Positions 1-9,540 of a stretch of 28,955 nucleotides of DNA are shown piece after piece. The stretch is from Multifurca ochricompacta (taxonomy: Eukaryota > Basidiomycota > Agaricomycetes > Russulales > Russulaceae), in assembly GCA_022496185.1 (NCBI GenBank), contig WTXG01000376.1:1-28955 (forward strand), in the 5' to 3' direction. Every line of letters begins with the position of its first letter. Position 1 is the stretch's first letter. A program made the position numbers and the translations under genes. The notes below the pieces were generated by a model, which was given only the letters and a program-made list of their open reading frames with translations, was not told the DNA's origin and made no database searches.

Positions 1-3000
1 TGTTCTTTCGAACAAACCAGCATCAAATATCTCAGTGTCATTTTGGAAGGCAGCCAAGTATGCATGGACCCTGTAAAGGTACAAGGAATTCAGGAATGGT
101 CCACACCCCAGTGTACCAAGGACATCAGATCATTCATTGGTTTTTGCAACTTCTATCAACAATTTGTCAAAGGATTTTCAGCTATAGCCCAACCCCTAAA
201 TGACTTATTAAAGAAAGACACACCCTGGCATTGGGATACACCCCAACAAGAGGCTTTTGACCGAATAAAAATAATCATGAGTTTGGAACCTATTCTCATC
301 TAACCTGATCTGGAAAAGCCATTTGAACTCAAAGTTGATGCCTCTATGTACACCAATGGGGCAGTCCTCTCACAATACAATGGCACAGGGATTATCCATC
401 CTGTCGCATTCTATTCAGAAACCTTCTCATCAGCAGAAAGAAACTACGACATTTGGGACAGAGAATTGTTGGCTATTGTAAAAGCACTACAACACTGGTG
501 GCCGTACTTGGCCAGATCTCCGCACAAAACCATCATCTATACGGACCACTCCAATCTCCTCTACTGGCGAGAACCTCATAAAATTAGTCAGCAGGTAGCA
601 CATGAAGTCTTGGAGCTAGAAGAATACAACTTTATGCTCAAACACCTCCCGGGAGCTTGTAATGCACGTGTGGATGCCCTATCCAGACCAGCTGGTAGTA
701 ATGAAGGAGAAAATGATAACAACAACATCATAGTCTTACCAGAGGATGTCTTTGCAAAGATGGCGGTTGTCAGCCTCCACAACATGGATTTATGGGCCCA
801 AGTGACACAGAACATGAACCAGGAATTGTGCAAATCCTGGGTGGAACCCCACAATTTAAAGATGAAGGAGGGGCTCTGGTGGAAAGACAATGACAGGCTG
901 GTTGTCACCAGTGGTGACAACATTAAGAGGGGGGTGATCCATTTTCACCACAACCTTCCCTCTGCAGGACATCCAGGCATTGCCAATACCTATGCTCTGG
1001 CCAAATGAGACTACTGGTGGCCAAACATGAAGAAGGATGTAGAAGCATATGTCAAGGGATGTGCAGAATGCCAAGCAAATAAAGTAAACATGCACCCAAA
1101 ACCACCAGCACTTTCACCCATTACACCAGTCATGACAGCCCCTTTCCAGACCATTGCTATGGATTTTATTGTCAAATTGCCACAGTCACAGGGATACAAT
1201 TCAATACTTACCATCACGGACCATGATTACTCGAAAGCCACTCTCTTCATCCCCTGCAATGAGACAATATCAGCAGAGGGAGTTGCTAAACTCTACCTGA
1301 ACCATGTCTATTGACACTATGGGCTCCCCCAGAAGATTATTTCCAACCGAGACCCACGATTCACATCCATGTTTGCTTGGGCCCTCTGTAAACATCTTGA
1401 CATCCAACAAAATATTTCCACAGCATATCACCCTCAAACAGATGGACAATTGGAATGAACAAATCAGTGGCTAGAACAATATCTTCATTTCTGGTGCAAT
1501 GAGAGGCAGAACAACTGGGCAGAATGGCTGGCAACAGCAGAGTTCGCACACAACAGCTGGCTGAACGGGACAACCAAGACCTCCCCCTTCTCCCTTATAA
1601 TGGGGTGGAACCCCCACATGACATGGACAAATAAGCCCACCAATGTACCGTCGGTCACACAATGTATCAGCCAATGGGAGGAGATACGAGAATCGGCCAA
1701 TAGAAACCTGCAGAAGGCGCAAAAGACCCTGTCCAAGAAGCCCACAAGGTTTATGCCCTATCAAGTTAGAGATCAGGTCTGGCTAGAAGGACATAATATC
1801 CGCACGTCACACCCAATGGCAAAATTAGCCCCCAGGTGCCACAGTCCATTCAAAATAGAACAGAAGCTGTCTGACATTACGTACAAACTGACATTACCAC
1901 CTACATGGAAGATCCATCCTGTCTTCCATGCCAACCTTCTAACACCATACAAAGAGACTTCGATTCATGGACAGAATTTTCCCAGACCTCCTCCCGACTT
2001 AGTTGACAGAGAACCAGAATGGGAGGTAGAGCATATCACTGATGCGAAATGGAAAGGCCGAGGGCGCAATCGGAAGCTCCACTATCTGATCAAATGGAAG
2101 GGATTCCTTGATGCCGACAACTCGTGGGAGTCTGCTGCAGATGTCTTTGCACCCAAGCTTATTGAAGACTTCTATAGATGCCATCCCCAGGCAGATAAAG
2201 AGCAGACTGCTATATGTTCAATAAGACAGTCCTCTCCCCCACAACTACCCAGAACAACATCCATGTCTCCATCCAGTGTCCATACCTCTGCCACCATCAA
2301 TGCGTTTCCCCTACTTTCTCCTTTGCATCCTCCTTCTCACCCACTATCTCCTATTGACTACGATGCGGCTGCCAAGGTGGCCAAAGGGATCAGAACTGCT
2401 GACATCAACAAAGATTTTGATTTGCCTGAACACCCTCATCCCAATGACTTGATCAATGTCAACTTCAGTGACAAGGCTCCAGAGTTCCCATTCTTCCTGA
2501 ATGACCCCAGCTCCCAGTTCTACTTCCCACTTATGATCCCGACGTCTAGGAATGATGGCACCACTGAAGTGGCCAAGTACATTTATTACACCAACGAAGG
2601 TATGGATGTAGCCAGATGTCTGGAAAAAGGAGGGCCAGTCTATGGGGCCCCAGTGTATCTGGAGGAAAAGAAAGTCAACCAGCTTCACTATGTTTTGGGG
2701 CCAGAACATTTGCAGCATCTTTTGGCCCATGACCCTCGCGCCTTCGCCATCAACAAGGTGCTCTGGGACTTATGCATGCCATGACTTACCGCTGAGGTTG
2801 CATGATTGCACAAATTCCAAGCACTCAGGGACAACCTAGAAATGCAACGCTGTGACTACGAGTGACAGATGGTGAGAATCAACCAAGGGGTTTTTGACAT
2901 AGAGCACCACCTAGCAAGCATCAGAACGAGACTGGAGCTAGGAGAGGCATACCAGATCATATCCAAACAGTACGCTGATATTTTTGCTCAGCCCCTTCCC

Positions 3001-3068
3001 CATCGCCACCTTGACCTTGCACCCTGACTCAACCCCCACTGCTTCAAAATGCCACGTCTCCATGAAAA
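1..3068 (+). pseudogene. Old Ty3/gypsy chromovirus pol remnant, 5'-truncated
   Basis: This is one continuous reading frame (frame 1 from base 1) encoding, in order, the RT thumb (GFCNFY near 140), RNase H (VDAS near 336, TDHSNLLYW near 540, DALSR near 674), the integrase zinc domain (HPG near 970, CAEC near 1060), the integrase core (MDFIVKLP near 1160, DPRFTS near 1351, YHPQTDG near 1426), the C-terminal integrase region (VWLEG near 1780), a chromodomain (WEVEHI near 2022 to NSWES near 2120) and a post-chromodomain extension from about 2200. I find no frameshift. The frame is broken only by stops at 301 (TAA), 1006, 1312, 1456, 2782, 2803, 2863 and 3025 (all TGA). CpG is strongly depleted compared with the younger copy at 21682-28955. 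Gag, protease and the RT palm lie left of the window or are lost. The frame resumes at 3474 beyond an inserted LTR. It is dead as a coding unit, and the family assignment is secure. Confidence 0.93.
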
Positions 3069-3473
3069 TGTCGGAAATGGATCAATATGGCCAGGTCGGA
3101 TCAATCGCTAAGTGTGCAGTACTAACAAGCGAGTTGTGTGTTGTGCAGTAGCACATGGACTGCGTTTCACCTTCCTGTGAATAGTTTGATACCTTACTTG
3201 ATTAGACACAATCCTTCTGAATCTTGGTTACTATAAGCACACTTGTTTACAGTATTTAAAGGACGCTTTTACTGTACAGTTCACTTCAGTTCTGACCATC
3301 ATAACTGAAGTGAGTATTTTGTTATCTTATCTTTACCTATGTAGCTAACACGTACTAGTTACAACTACCATTCTAGGTAAAGACTAATATATTGTCAGTT
3401 CTGACCATCATAACTGAATTACAACTACCATTCTAGGTAGTTTGGATTATCTAACCTCAGGCTGCATTCTTTA
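3069..3473 (+). mobile_element. Solo LTR, Copia-like, copy 1 (TSD GAAAA)
   Basis: This 405 bp unit starts TGTCGGAAATGG and ends TTCTTTA. It is flanked on both sides by GAAAA (3064-3068 and 3474-3478). The pol-remnant reading frame continues cleanly across it, which confirms the insertion boundaries. It contains a TATA-like TATTTAA near 3255 and no coding sequence. A second copy lies at 4327-10011. The 5-bp TSD, TG start and lack of internal sequence indicate a solo LTR. The end is TA instead of the usual CA. Copia is a guess from size and style; the superfamily cannot be fixed without an internal region. Confidence 0.85.
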
Positions 3474-3535
3474 GAAAATCCCAATGGTAAGCTTTGCTGG
3501 TGATGTAGCAGCAAGTACCATCTCAGCTGGTGCTG
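3474..3535 (+). pseudogene. Continuation of the gypsy remnant: zinc-knuckle start
   Basis: After the solo LTR the remnant frame resumes (GAA AAT CCC ...) and aligns with 28116-28178 of the younger element. It reads into the first CX2CX4H of a zinc-knuckle array. An internal CGA codon has become TGA at 3501-3503, between the first two cysteines. The remnant is cut at 3535 by a reversed gypsy LTR, and I could not find its continuation beyond 4124. Confidence 0.8.
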
Positions 3536-4124
3536 TGTTACGTCCAGTGTGGGACGTTCCGCACGACTTGTGCGACAGCGTTGGTCAGAGGTTTCAGATA
3601 AGAGGCCAATAGGACCTCTTGGAGTGTAAGGGAACAAGTCAAAGTCAAAGGGGCTGTTCCCTAAGACAATGTTGAATGGAAAGTGCCGGAAGCACTGAGA
3701 CAGATGATTCAGAGATTGCAAGGGGAAGTCTGAAAGACGAACACCGATGTATTCAATAAGTCGAGTCTAAGGTCTACAGCATAGCTAAGACGGACTTATA
3801 TATGTAAAGGGATGGGCGTCTATAGATAAGGATATCGGAGTCATGTGGGCCCAAAGATACGAAAGCGGATGGCATAAAGCCTGGCTTCTGATAGGGGATT
3901 AAGTAAATGTCCGGTCGTAAAGATAAGAAGATAGAAGATAAGAAAAAGACAAGCATAAACAAACAGTAGGTATACACATCCAAACAACAGTCACGGGGAT
4001 GGAAGCAACACATGTGAGGGGTCCCAGGAGGGAGACGTAATGAGGAAGTGAAGGGTTGGTGGACGAGTGGGGTCCCGGTTGGGAAGAGTGAAGAAAATAG
4101 GGCTGCTGGGCCCTGTTCATAACA
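3536..4124 (-). mobile_element. Reversed solo LTR of the A/B chromovirus family
   Basis: Read on the minus strand, this 589 bp segment matches the LTRs at 19880-20472 and 21682-22257 through most of its length. It shares the TGTTACG/CATAACA-type ends, the TATATAAG box and the conserved AGACTCGACTT segment downstream of it. No internal element sequence is attached. The flanks TGCTG (left) and AGCGG (right) do not match, so the expected 5-bp TSD is missing. The right flank also does not continue the pol remnant. This suggests recombination or deletion after insertion. Confidence 0.85.
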
Positions 4125-4267
4125 AGCGGGGTGGTCAGGGGATGGGGCCACCCGGGCACGATCACGTAGCCATTCTTCGTATATAGTTTTGACCATTCAC
4201 AAACTGAATTATCTTGTTACCCATTTAGGTAGCACTTATCTAACCTCAGCTGCGTTCATCACCGGAG
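4125..4267. other. Junction stretch with a diverged LTR end
   Basis: Bases 4176-4257 resemble the last 80 bp of the Copia-like LTR (AGTTTTGACCAT, CTGAATTAT, TCTAACCTCAG and GCTGCGTTC are shared) but are clearly diverged, so they look like a 5'-truncated older copy. Bases 4125-4175 are GC-rich and unassigned. No gene is seen. Confidence 0.5.
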
Positions 4268-4326
4268 TCAGCGCGAGGAGATGGGCTTAAACAAAGCCCG
4301 CATCTCTTGCACAAACTCCAGTAGGT
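4268..4326 (-). pseudogene. LINE ORF2 C-terminal end, distal piece
   Basis: On the minus strand this is the end of an open frame finishing in KPISSR and a TGA stop (complement of 4268-4270). It joins directly, across the TAGGT target duplication, to the frame at 10012-10143. See that entry for the assignment. The two pieces were separated by the nested insertion at 4327-10011. Confidence 0.6.
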
Positions 4327-4707
4327 TGTCGGAAATGGATCAATATGGCCAGGTCAGATCAATCGCTAAGTGTGCGTAGTGATTGTCAAGGGGTTTTGTA
4401 CCCGCGCGGGTAAGCGCCATGGGTTTTGCCGGGTATGGGTACGGGTATACAGCTCCCAACCTGTGGAAACCCGTACCCATGTGGCGGGTTTGGTGGGTAT
4501 AGGCGCCGATTATGCATTGACAAGATCAGTAGAATTTCCGAGATAAAACACATCTGCAGCCACAAAAATATAAGATCTCGTCTGATGTATGCTACAGGGT
4601 GGCGTTAAATATGTTCTAGTATTATCCTACAAAATATCAAAGCAGATTAACAGTGCGATGTAAAATAAAATCCTTATCAGTGATCCACTTTCTTGAAAAC
4701 CATGATA

Positions 4708-5209
4708 TGTGACAGAATTCTCCCTGCGACGTTACTAATGACTCGACATTGTGTTTCACTGGTGTTTTACTCACTGAGGGCCCAACCCCTCCTCATTCTC
4801 CTTAGTTCTAGCTTGTTCTACTGCACAACCATTTAGATATTATATCATAGAACTAGAACCTTCTATTTACTATGACATAGCTAGAACTACATGTATTTAA
4901 AGACCTACTAGAGTAGAGAGACAGACTAAGTCTGTTCTCTTGTGCCCAATCCAAGGTGCTTCGACTTCACTTGAACTCCCTCTGTAAGAACCCCACTTGA
5001 ACTCTCCAAGATGTGACTTGGAGAGCCTTCATCATCTTGAACTTGTTGCAGGACTTAGAGTCTCTGCCGTCGACTTCGAATCTCACGCGCGTGCCCTCTG
5101 ACTTCGTTGTGGGCTTGAACTGAATTTGCTCTTGCTGTGACCTTGAATCTTGACTTGGAAGACTTGCTCCCACACGATCCCCGACACAGTTCCGCACCTA
5201 ACTGTGACA
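4708..5209 (+). repeat. Element D 5' LTR
   Basis: This 502 bp LTR starts TGTGACAG and ends CTGTGACA. It appears identical to 8022-8523. It has a TATA-like TATTTAA at 4894-4900. A 76-residue minus-strand frame inside it is present in both LTRs simply because the LTRs are identical, and I do not call it a gene. Confidence 0.93.
4894..4938 (+). promoter_or_regulatory. Element D TATA box and predicted transcript 5' end
   Basis: TATTTAA lies at 4894-4900. Beginning 33 nt downstream of its first base, TAAGTCTGTTCT (4927-4938) is exactly complementary to AGAACAGACTTA at 5212-5223, just past the LTR. The predicted mRNA start is therefore near 4927. The start site itself is inferred, not seen. Confidence 0.6.
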
Positions 5210-5211
5210 TT

Positions 5212-5223
5212 AGAACAGACTTA
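5212..5223 (+). other. Element D primer-binding site, self-priming type
   Basis: This 12-nt sequence starts 2 nt after the 5' LTR. It is a perfect reverse complement of LTR bases 4927-4938, which lie at the predicted mRNA 5' end. This is the layout known from Tf1 of fission yeast, where the mRNA 5' end folds back and is used as the reverse-transcription primer. I did not recognise a tRNA 3' end here. Confidence 0.65.
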
Positions 5224-5308
5224 ATCGAACTTAGAACAAAAGAACTTACCGAACGCGTGAGGCGACGACGACGCGTCCCTCACCCCGACACCGAAACTCG
5301 ATCCATCT

Positions 5309-5434
5309 TGATCCCTTGATTTGTCGTGGTCGACGTACTGACCGCGGCTCCGATTCCTTGCTTTGTCGTGGTCGACGTATTGACCGCGGCTTGATTCCTT
5401 TGCTTTGTCGTGGTCGACGTACTGACCGCGGCTT
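5309..5434 (+). repeat. Tandem repeat, 3 units of about 42 bp
   Basis: Three adjacent units share the core TTGTCGTGGTCGACGTA followed by TGACCGCGGCT, at about 5310-5350, 5351-5391 and 5392-5434. A partial fourth start (GTGGTCGAGGTA) follows. It lies in the interior of element D, where gag would be expected, and codes for nothing I recognise. Confidence 0.85.
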
Positions 5435-5567
5435 GATTGTGGTCGAGGTAGACCACCGAATGGACCCCGGATGCCAGTGACCCCGACAGCCAGCCCCAGA
5501 ACCATAGAAGACTTACTTGAATCCAGACTTGGAGCATTCTTGCTTCACAGATAGACCATTGGTCGAC

Positions 5568-5689
5568 ACCCAGAAAGCCGCGACGTCTTATTCCGCGCAC
5601 GAATCCCGAAACCCAGAAAGCCGCGATATCTTATTCCGCGCAAGAATCCCGAAACCAGAAAGTCGCGATGTCCGCGCAAGAACCCCGAA
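5568..5689 (+). repeat. Tandem repeat, 3 units of 36-43 bp
   Basis: Units at 5568-5610, 5611-5653 and 5654-5689 share ACC(C)AGAAAG, CGCGA, TCCGCGCA and GAATCCCGAA-like blocks. The third unit has lost 7 bp. It is a second array in element D, unrelated in sequence to the one at 5309. Confidence 0.85.
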
Positions 5690-6589
5690 CCCCGACCTTG
5701 AAGGGACACGTCTTTTGAAGACCGAACTCCACATCGAAACCTGACAGAAGAGTCAGAACCTAAGAAGAAAAGCGACTCACCTGACCCACAAGGCGACGAC
5801 GACGCGTCCCTTGCCTCGACAACGAACCCGACCCCTGATCTTGAAACCGATGACGCTCTAGTCGATTCCCATAATCGACCTGCCGTTCTTGCGATAGAGG
5901 ACGCCCTGACATCAGACACCATCGAACCCGAACACCAACTCCGGAACCTGAAAAGTGCCTTTAACGGACGACGCGTTCCTTGAATATCAATCACCAATCG
6001 AAATCTAAAACAGAAACTGAAGACGTACCACCTGAAAACCGAAACCGCCTTACATTGCTCGTCAGCAATCCCCGGCCGACAGTGTCCAGAGTAACGGACC
6101 TGTGAACCCAGAATCCTTGAACCCCGACTTGAGGCAAGCTTGCTTCACGAAGAGACCATCGAATCCATCGAAAAGAAACTTGACACCGCGACTCCGAAGT
6201 CCCGGTTTGACATCCCGAGCCTGCACCATCGATAACATCGCCATACATCTAAAGAAGAACACCAAGTGGTTAGAATCCACAAAAGAAGACGTACCATCCA
6301 AAGGATATTAGGTTCCCTATCGACAGCCTAAGAATTGCAGAGGACTGGTACAGAAACACTCGACACCAAGTACACCCGAAAACTAGAAGGCAACTCGAAG
6401 CAATTAGAATTGCCCCGGAAAGGAGCGGGATTAAACTCACCTATAGATCCGATTCCACGACCATCCAGAACAAACGGTCTCGAATTACCCACATCCTTGC
6501 TTTGAAGAGGGAAGGAAACACCGATGACCTAGCCACACAACAGAGAACGGAACAAGCACTTCCGCAGAGCGACCCACCGCCGAAACCGA

Positions 6590-6990
6590 CCGGAGTTTGC
6601 CGTAGGAAGACAGGTCTGGCTCGAAAGAAAACGCCTCAAACGCGTCTTCCTTCTTCCAAGCTGGCACCACGCCGAGTTGGACCATTCACAATGAAAGAAT
6701 CAGATACATGCAACTGCCTGCCGATTAAACTTGCCAGCCCACATGAAGATACACAACATGTATCCCTTATCACCCGACCATGAGACAGACCCATGGGGTA
6801 CATTACCCGCACCCGCTGCCTGACCTCGTCAATAACGAAGAAAAATATGAAGTAGGACGCCTTATCAGGCATTGATATCATGGCCGTACGAAGACACTGC
6901 ATTCCTAGTCCACTGGAAAGGTTACCCTTCAAGCGATGACTCTTGGACGCCTGCCGCTCCGACATCTATGCGTCGAGGACGCCGCAAGCC
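6590..6990 (+). pseudogene. Element D: integrase C-terminus and chromodomain vestige
   Basis: Translated pieces in shifting frames read VWLERK (near 6614), SSKLAPRRVGPF (near 6655), LPIKL (near 6719), EEKYEVGRLIRH (near 6838) and VHWKGYPSSDDSW (near 6910). These are the integrase C-terminal module followed by a chromodomain, as in Ty3/gypsy chromoviruses. At least two frame changes and two in-frame stops break it. It shows that element D descends from a chromovirus related to, but distinct from, elements A and B. Confidence 0.8.
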
Positions 6991-8021
6991 TTAAGAGGGG
7001 GGTAATTATTCCGTTTGTGTCTCAGCGTTTCCCCAGAAATTCGCTCTACCCTGGCACACATCAAGAACTTCGCTCACCCTTTCACTCAAATCATCCATCA
7101 GACCCACCGAACACCTAGAATGTCGACTCCGAAGACTCTCGCCACCAATACCTCGACCGACAATGAAACCCGAATCCGGCGCATCTCAGCAGCAATAACG
7201 TTTCCCGCAACAGCACCGACGCCGCCTCCCACACCAGCACTACCGAATGAAGACCTGATTGTTACAAGAAGTCGGAACGCGCTTGCCAACACATTTCTGC
7301 CGACCCCGCGGCCATGTCAGTCGACGACAGATCGTCATAGGTACACCCACCCTGGGCCGCCATTTCGTTCGAAACCACGTCCACTCGATGCACTACCAAC
7401 ACCGATGCATCAGGAGTAATGAAGGTCGCACCTTGCATGCCAGGTTCGTAAGCTTTGATTACCGACAACGTAACCCCCAGGTCCTCGCCACGATGGGCGA
7501 GGGCCAGTTGCCTTTTTCTTTCGCGCTTCACGCCAGAAACCACCATGAAACCCACAACGACCGATTTCGCGCTTCTAACAGCGACTCTTCGACACGGAGA
7601 TGCCTCACCGAACTGGTCAATACCGCGCTCGACGACTTACGCAATCTGAGAGTTTGAGCCGAAGCGACAAGATTCCGCGCAACGACGAACGATTTGGACG
7701 TAGCCCAGCAGGCCGTGGCCGCCGCACGAAAGCAAATAGAATAGCAGTCTAGACGATACGCACATCGACGCAAGCGCTGACACGACGCAACGCGTACCAC
7801 CGAATCTATCCGACCGAACAAGCTCACAAGATTCACGCCGCACCCGGAACCGCGCGCCGTCTTGCAAGAAGACTTGACAACACACGACGTCCCTCAAGCT
7901 GCACGACGACTGGACGATACTCGACAACCACTCGACGACCGCGCGCGCCGCGACCACGAACCCTGCCGCCACCGACATTCAACGACGTTTGGGGGCAAAC
8001 GTCAGCCTACAGAAGGGGTAA
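6991..8021 (+). other. Element D: region after the chromodomain, with polypurine tract
   Basis: About 1 kb separates the chromodomain vestige from the 3' LTR. It holds broken frames, among them a Thr/Pro-rich piece from the ATG at 7120 and an Ala/Arg-rich, helix-like piece near 7620-7740. I cannot match these to the extra module of elements A/B. A purine-rich AGAAGGGGTAA (8011-8021) touches the 3' LTR and is the likely plus-strand priming tract. Confidence 0.55.
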
Positions 8022-8523
8022 TGTGACAGAATTCTCCCTGCGACGTTACTAATGACTCGACATTGTGTTTCACTGGTGTTTTACTCACTGAGGGCCCAAC
8101 CCCTCCTCATTCTCCTTAGTTCTAGCTTGTTCTACTGCACAACCATTTAGATATTATATCATAGAACTAGAACCTTCTATTTACTATGACATAGCTAGAA
8201 CTACATGTATTTAAAGACCTACTAGAGTAGAGAGACAGACTAAGTCTGTTCTCTTGTGCCCAATCCAAGGTGCTTCGACTTCACTTGAACTCCCTCTGTA
8301 AGAACCCCACTTGAACTCTCCAAGATGTGACTTGGAGAGCCTTCATCATCTTGAACTTGTTGCAGGACTTAGAGTCTCTGCCGTCGACTTCGAATCTCAC
8401 GCGCGTGCCCTCTGACTTCGTTGTGGGCTTGAACTGAATTTGCTCTTGCTGTGACCTTGAATCTTGACTTGGAAGACTTGCTCCCACACGATCCCCGACA
8501 CAGTTCCGCACCTAACTGTGACA
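8022..8523 (+). repeat. Element D 3' LTR
   Basis: 502 bp, apparently identical to 4708-5209, followed by the target duplication TGATA (8524-8528). Confidence 0.93.
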
Positions 8524-8767
8524 TGATACATCTGTTTTATTAACGCGCGACCAATTCTGCCGGTCTGGCACTATCTAAAATACACTTTAGACTAATATAG
8601 ACTATTCTATAATCTAATTATCAAATTACTTTATTGAAACAAGGCCCGCGTGTGTCTACAAGCTGCATGGGGCAGCGACTACATTGCATCGCATGGTGGT
8701 CTGACCTCCTTCCTATTAAGGAAGGTTGACTTAAACACGCAGAATTGTGCATCCAGGGACTGGGACA

Positions 8768-9540
8768 GTCGCGCTTGTATGAAATGAAACCAGAATAATA
8801 AAATAATAATGTAAATAAAGGATCCATTTAATCTTCTGAACATAAAACAACAATTTTTGAGGAATCTTGAGTAGCCATAAATGAATGTGTTGTGTCCAAG
8901 TGCTTATCTCCTTGACCAGGATGGCCCGGGCCATTTACCCGAAATGCGCAGAAATGCAAAGAACAGTCGTGCTCGTATAAAATTGAAACCAGAATAATAA
9001 AATAAAAATGGAATAATAAATTATCTTAATCTTATGAACATAAAATAGGAATCTTTGAGGGATCTTGAGTAGCCATAAATGAATGCGTTGTGTCCAAGTG
9101 CATATCTCCTTGACCGGGATCTCCCGGGCCGGATGTCTGAAATGCGTGATGCAAGTAAAGAACTTGCACGCGTTTCATTTTATGGGTAACCCAGGTATCA
9201 AAACAATTACCCAGGGGTTACCCCTGCAAATTGCTATGTGTTCATCAAATTATTTTGCATTCTGTGTGGTTATCTGACAGGCTTTTCATCAATGTTCTAT
9301 AACATCCTATCTAATCATCTCTTTATACTGTATTTTAGTTGTGCTTGTATAAAATTGAAAGCAGAATAATAAAATAAAAATGGAATAATGAATTATCTTA
9401 ATCTTCTGAACATAAAATAAGAGTCATTGAGGGATCTTAAGCAGCCACAAATGAACGCGTTGTGTATCTTCTTGGTCCGGGAAGGCCCGGGCCGGGTATC
9501 CAAAATGCGTGATGCAAGTAAAGAACTTGCACGCGTTTTC
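8768..9540 (+). repeat. Three diverged subterminal repeats of the hAT-type element
   Basis: Units at about 8768-8948, 8965-9178 and 9337-9540 share the blocks GTATAAAATTGAAA, AGAATAATAAAAT, CTTAATCTT, GAGGGATCTTGAGTAGCC, a CCCGGGCC palindrome and AAATGCG. Units 2 and 3 also share a 6-bp inverted repeat, GCAAGT/ACTTGC with a 5-nt spacer. They lie in the right half of the element. Such arrays could be transposase binding sites, but this is only inferred. Confidence 0.8.

Larger units (their letters stand above)
4708..8523 (+). mobile_element. Element D: non-autonomous chromovirus-derived LTR retrotransposon
   Basis: It is a complete insertion of 3816 bp with 502 bp LTRs at both ends, flanked by TGATA (4703-4707 and 8524-8528) inside the hAT-type element. 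The LTRs appear identical by eye, so insertion was recent. The 2.8 kb interior is very rich in CpG. It carries tandem repeats, a decayed integrase C-terminus and chromodomain, and no intact gag, protease, RT or RNase H. It keeps PBS-like and polypurine signals. The picture is a deletion derivative copied by proteins of another element. Confidence 0.9.

Noticed and set aside
4967..5197. 76-codon minus-strand frame, identical at 8281-8511
   Set aside because: Its repetition only reflects the identical LTRs of element D; no family features.
8768..9540. Spaced repeats that might suggest a CRISPR-like array
   Set aside because: Units are long (180-210 bp), diverged and only three, inside a eukaryotic transposon; not a CRISPR.
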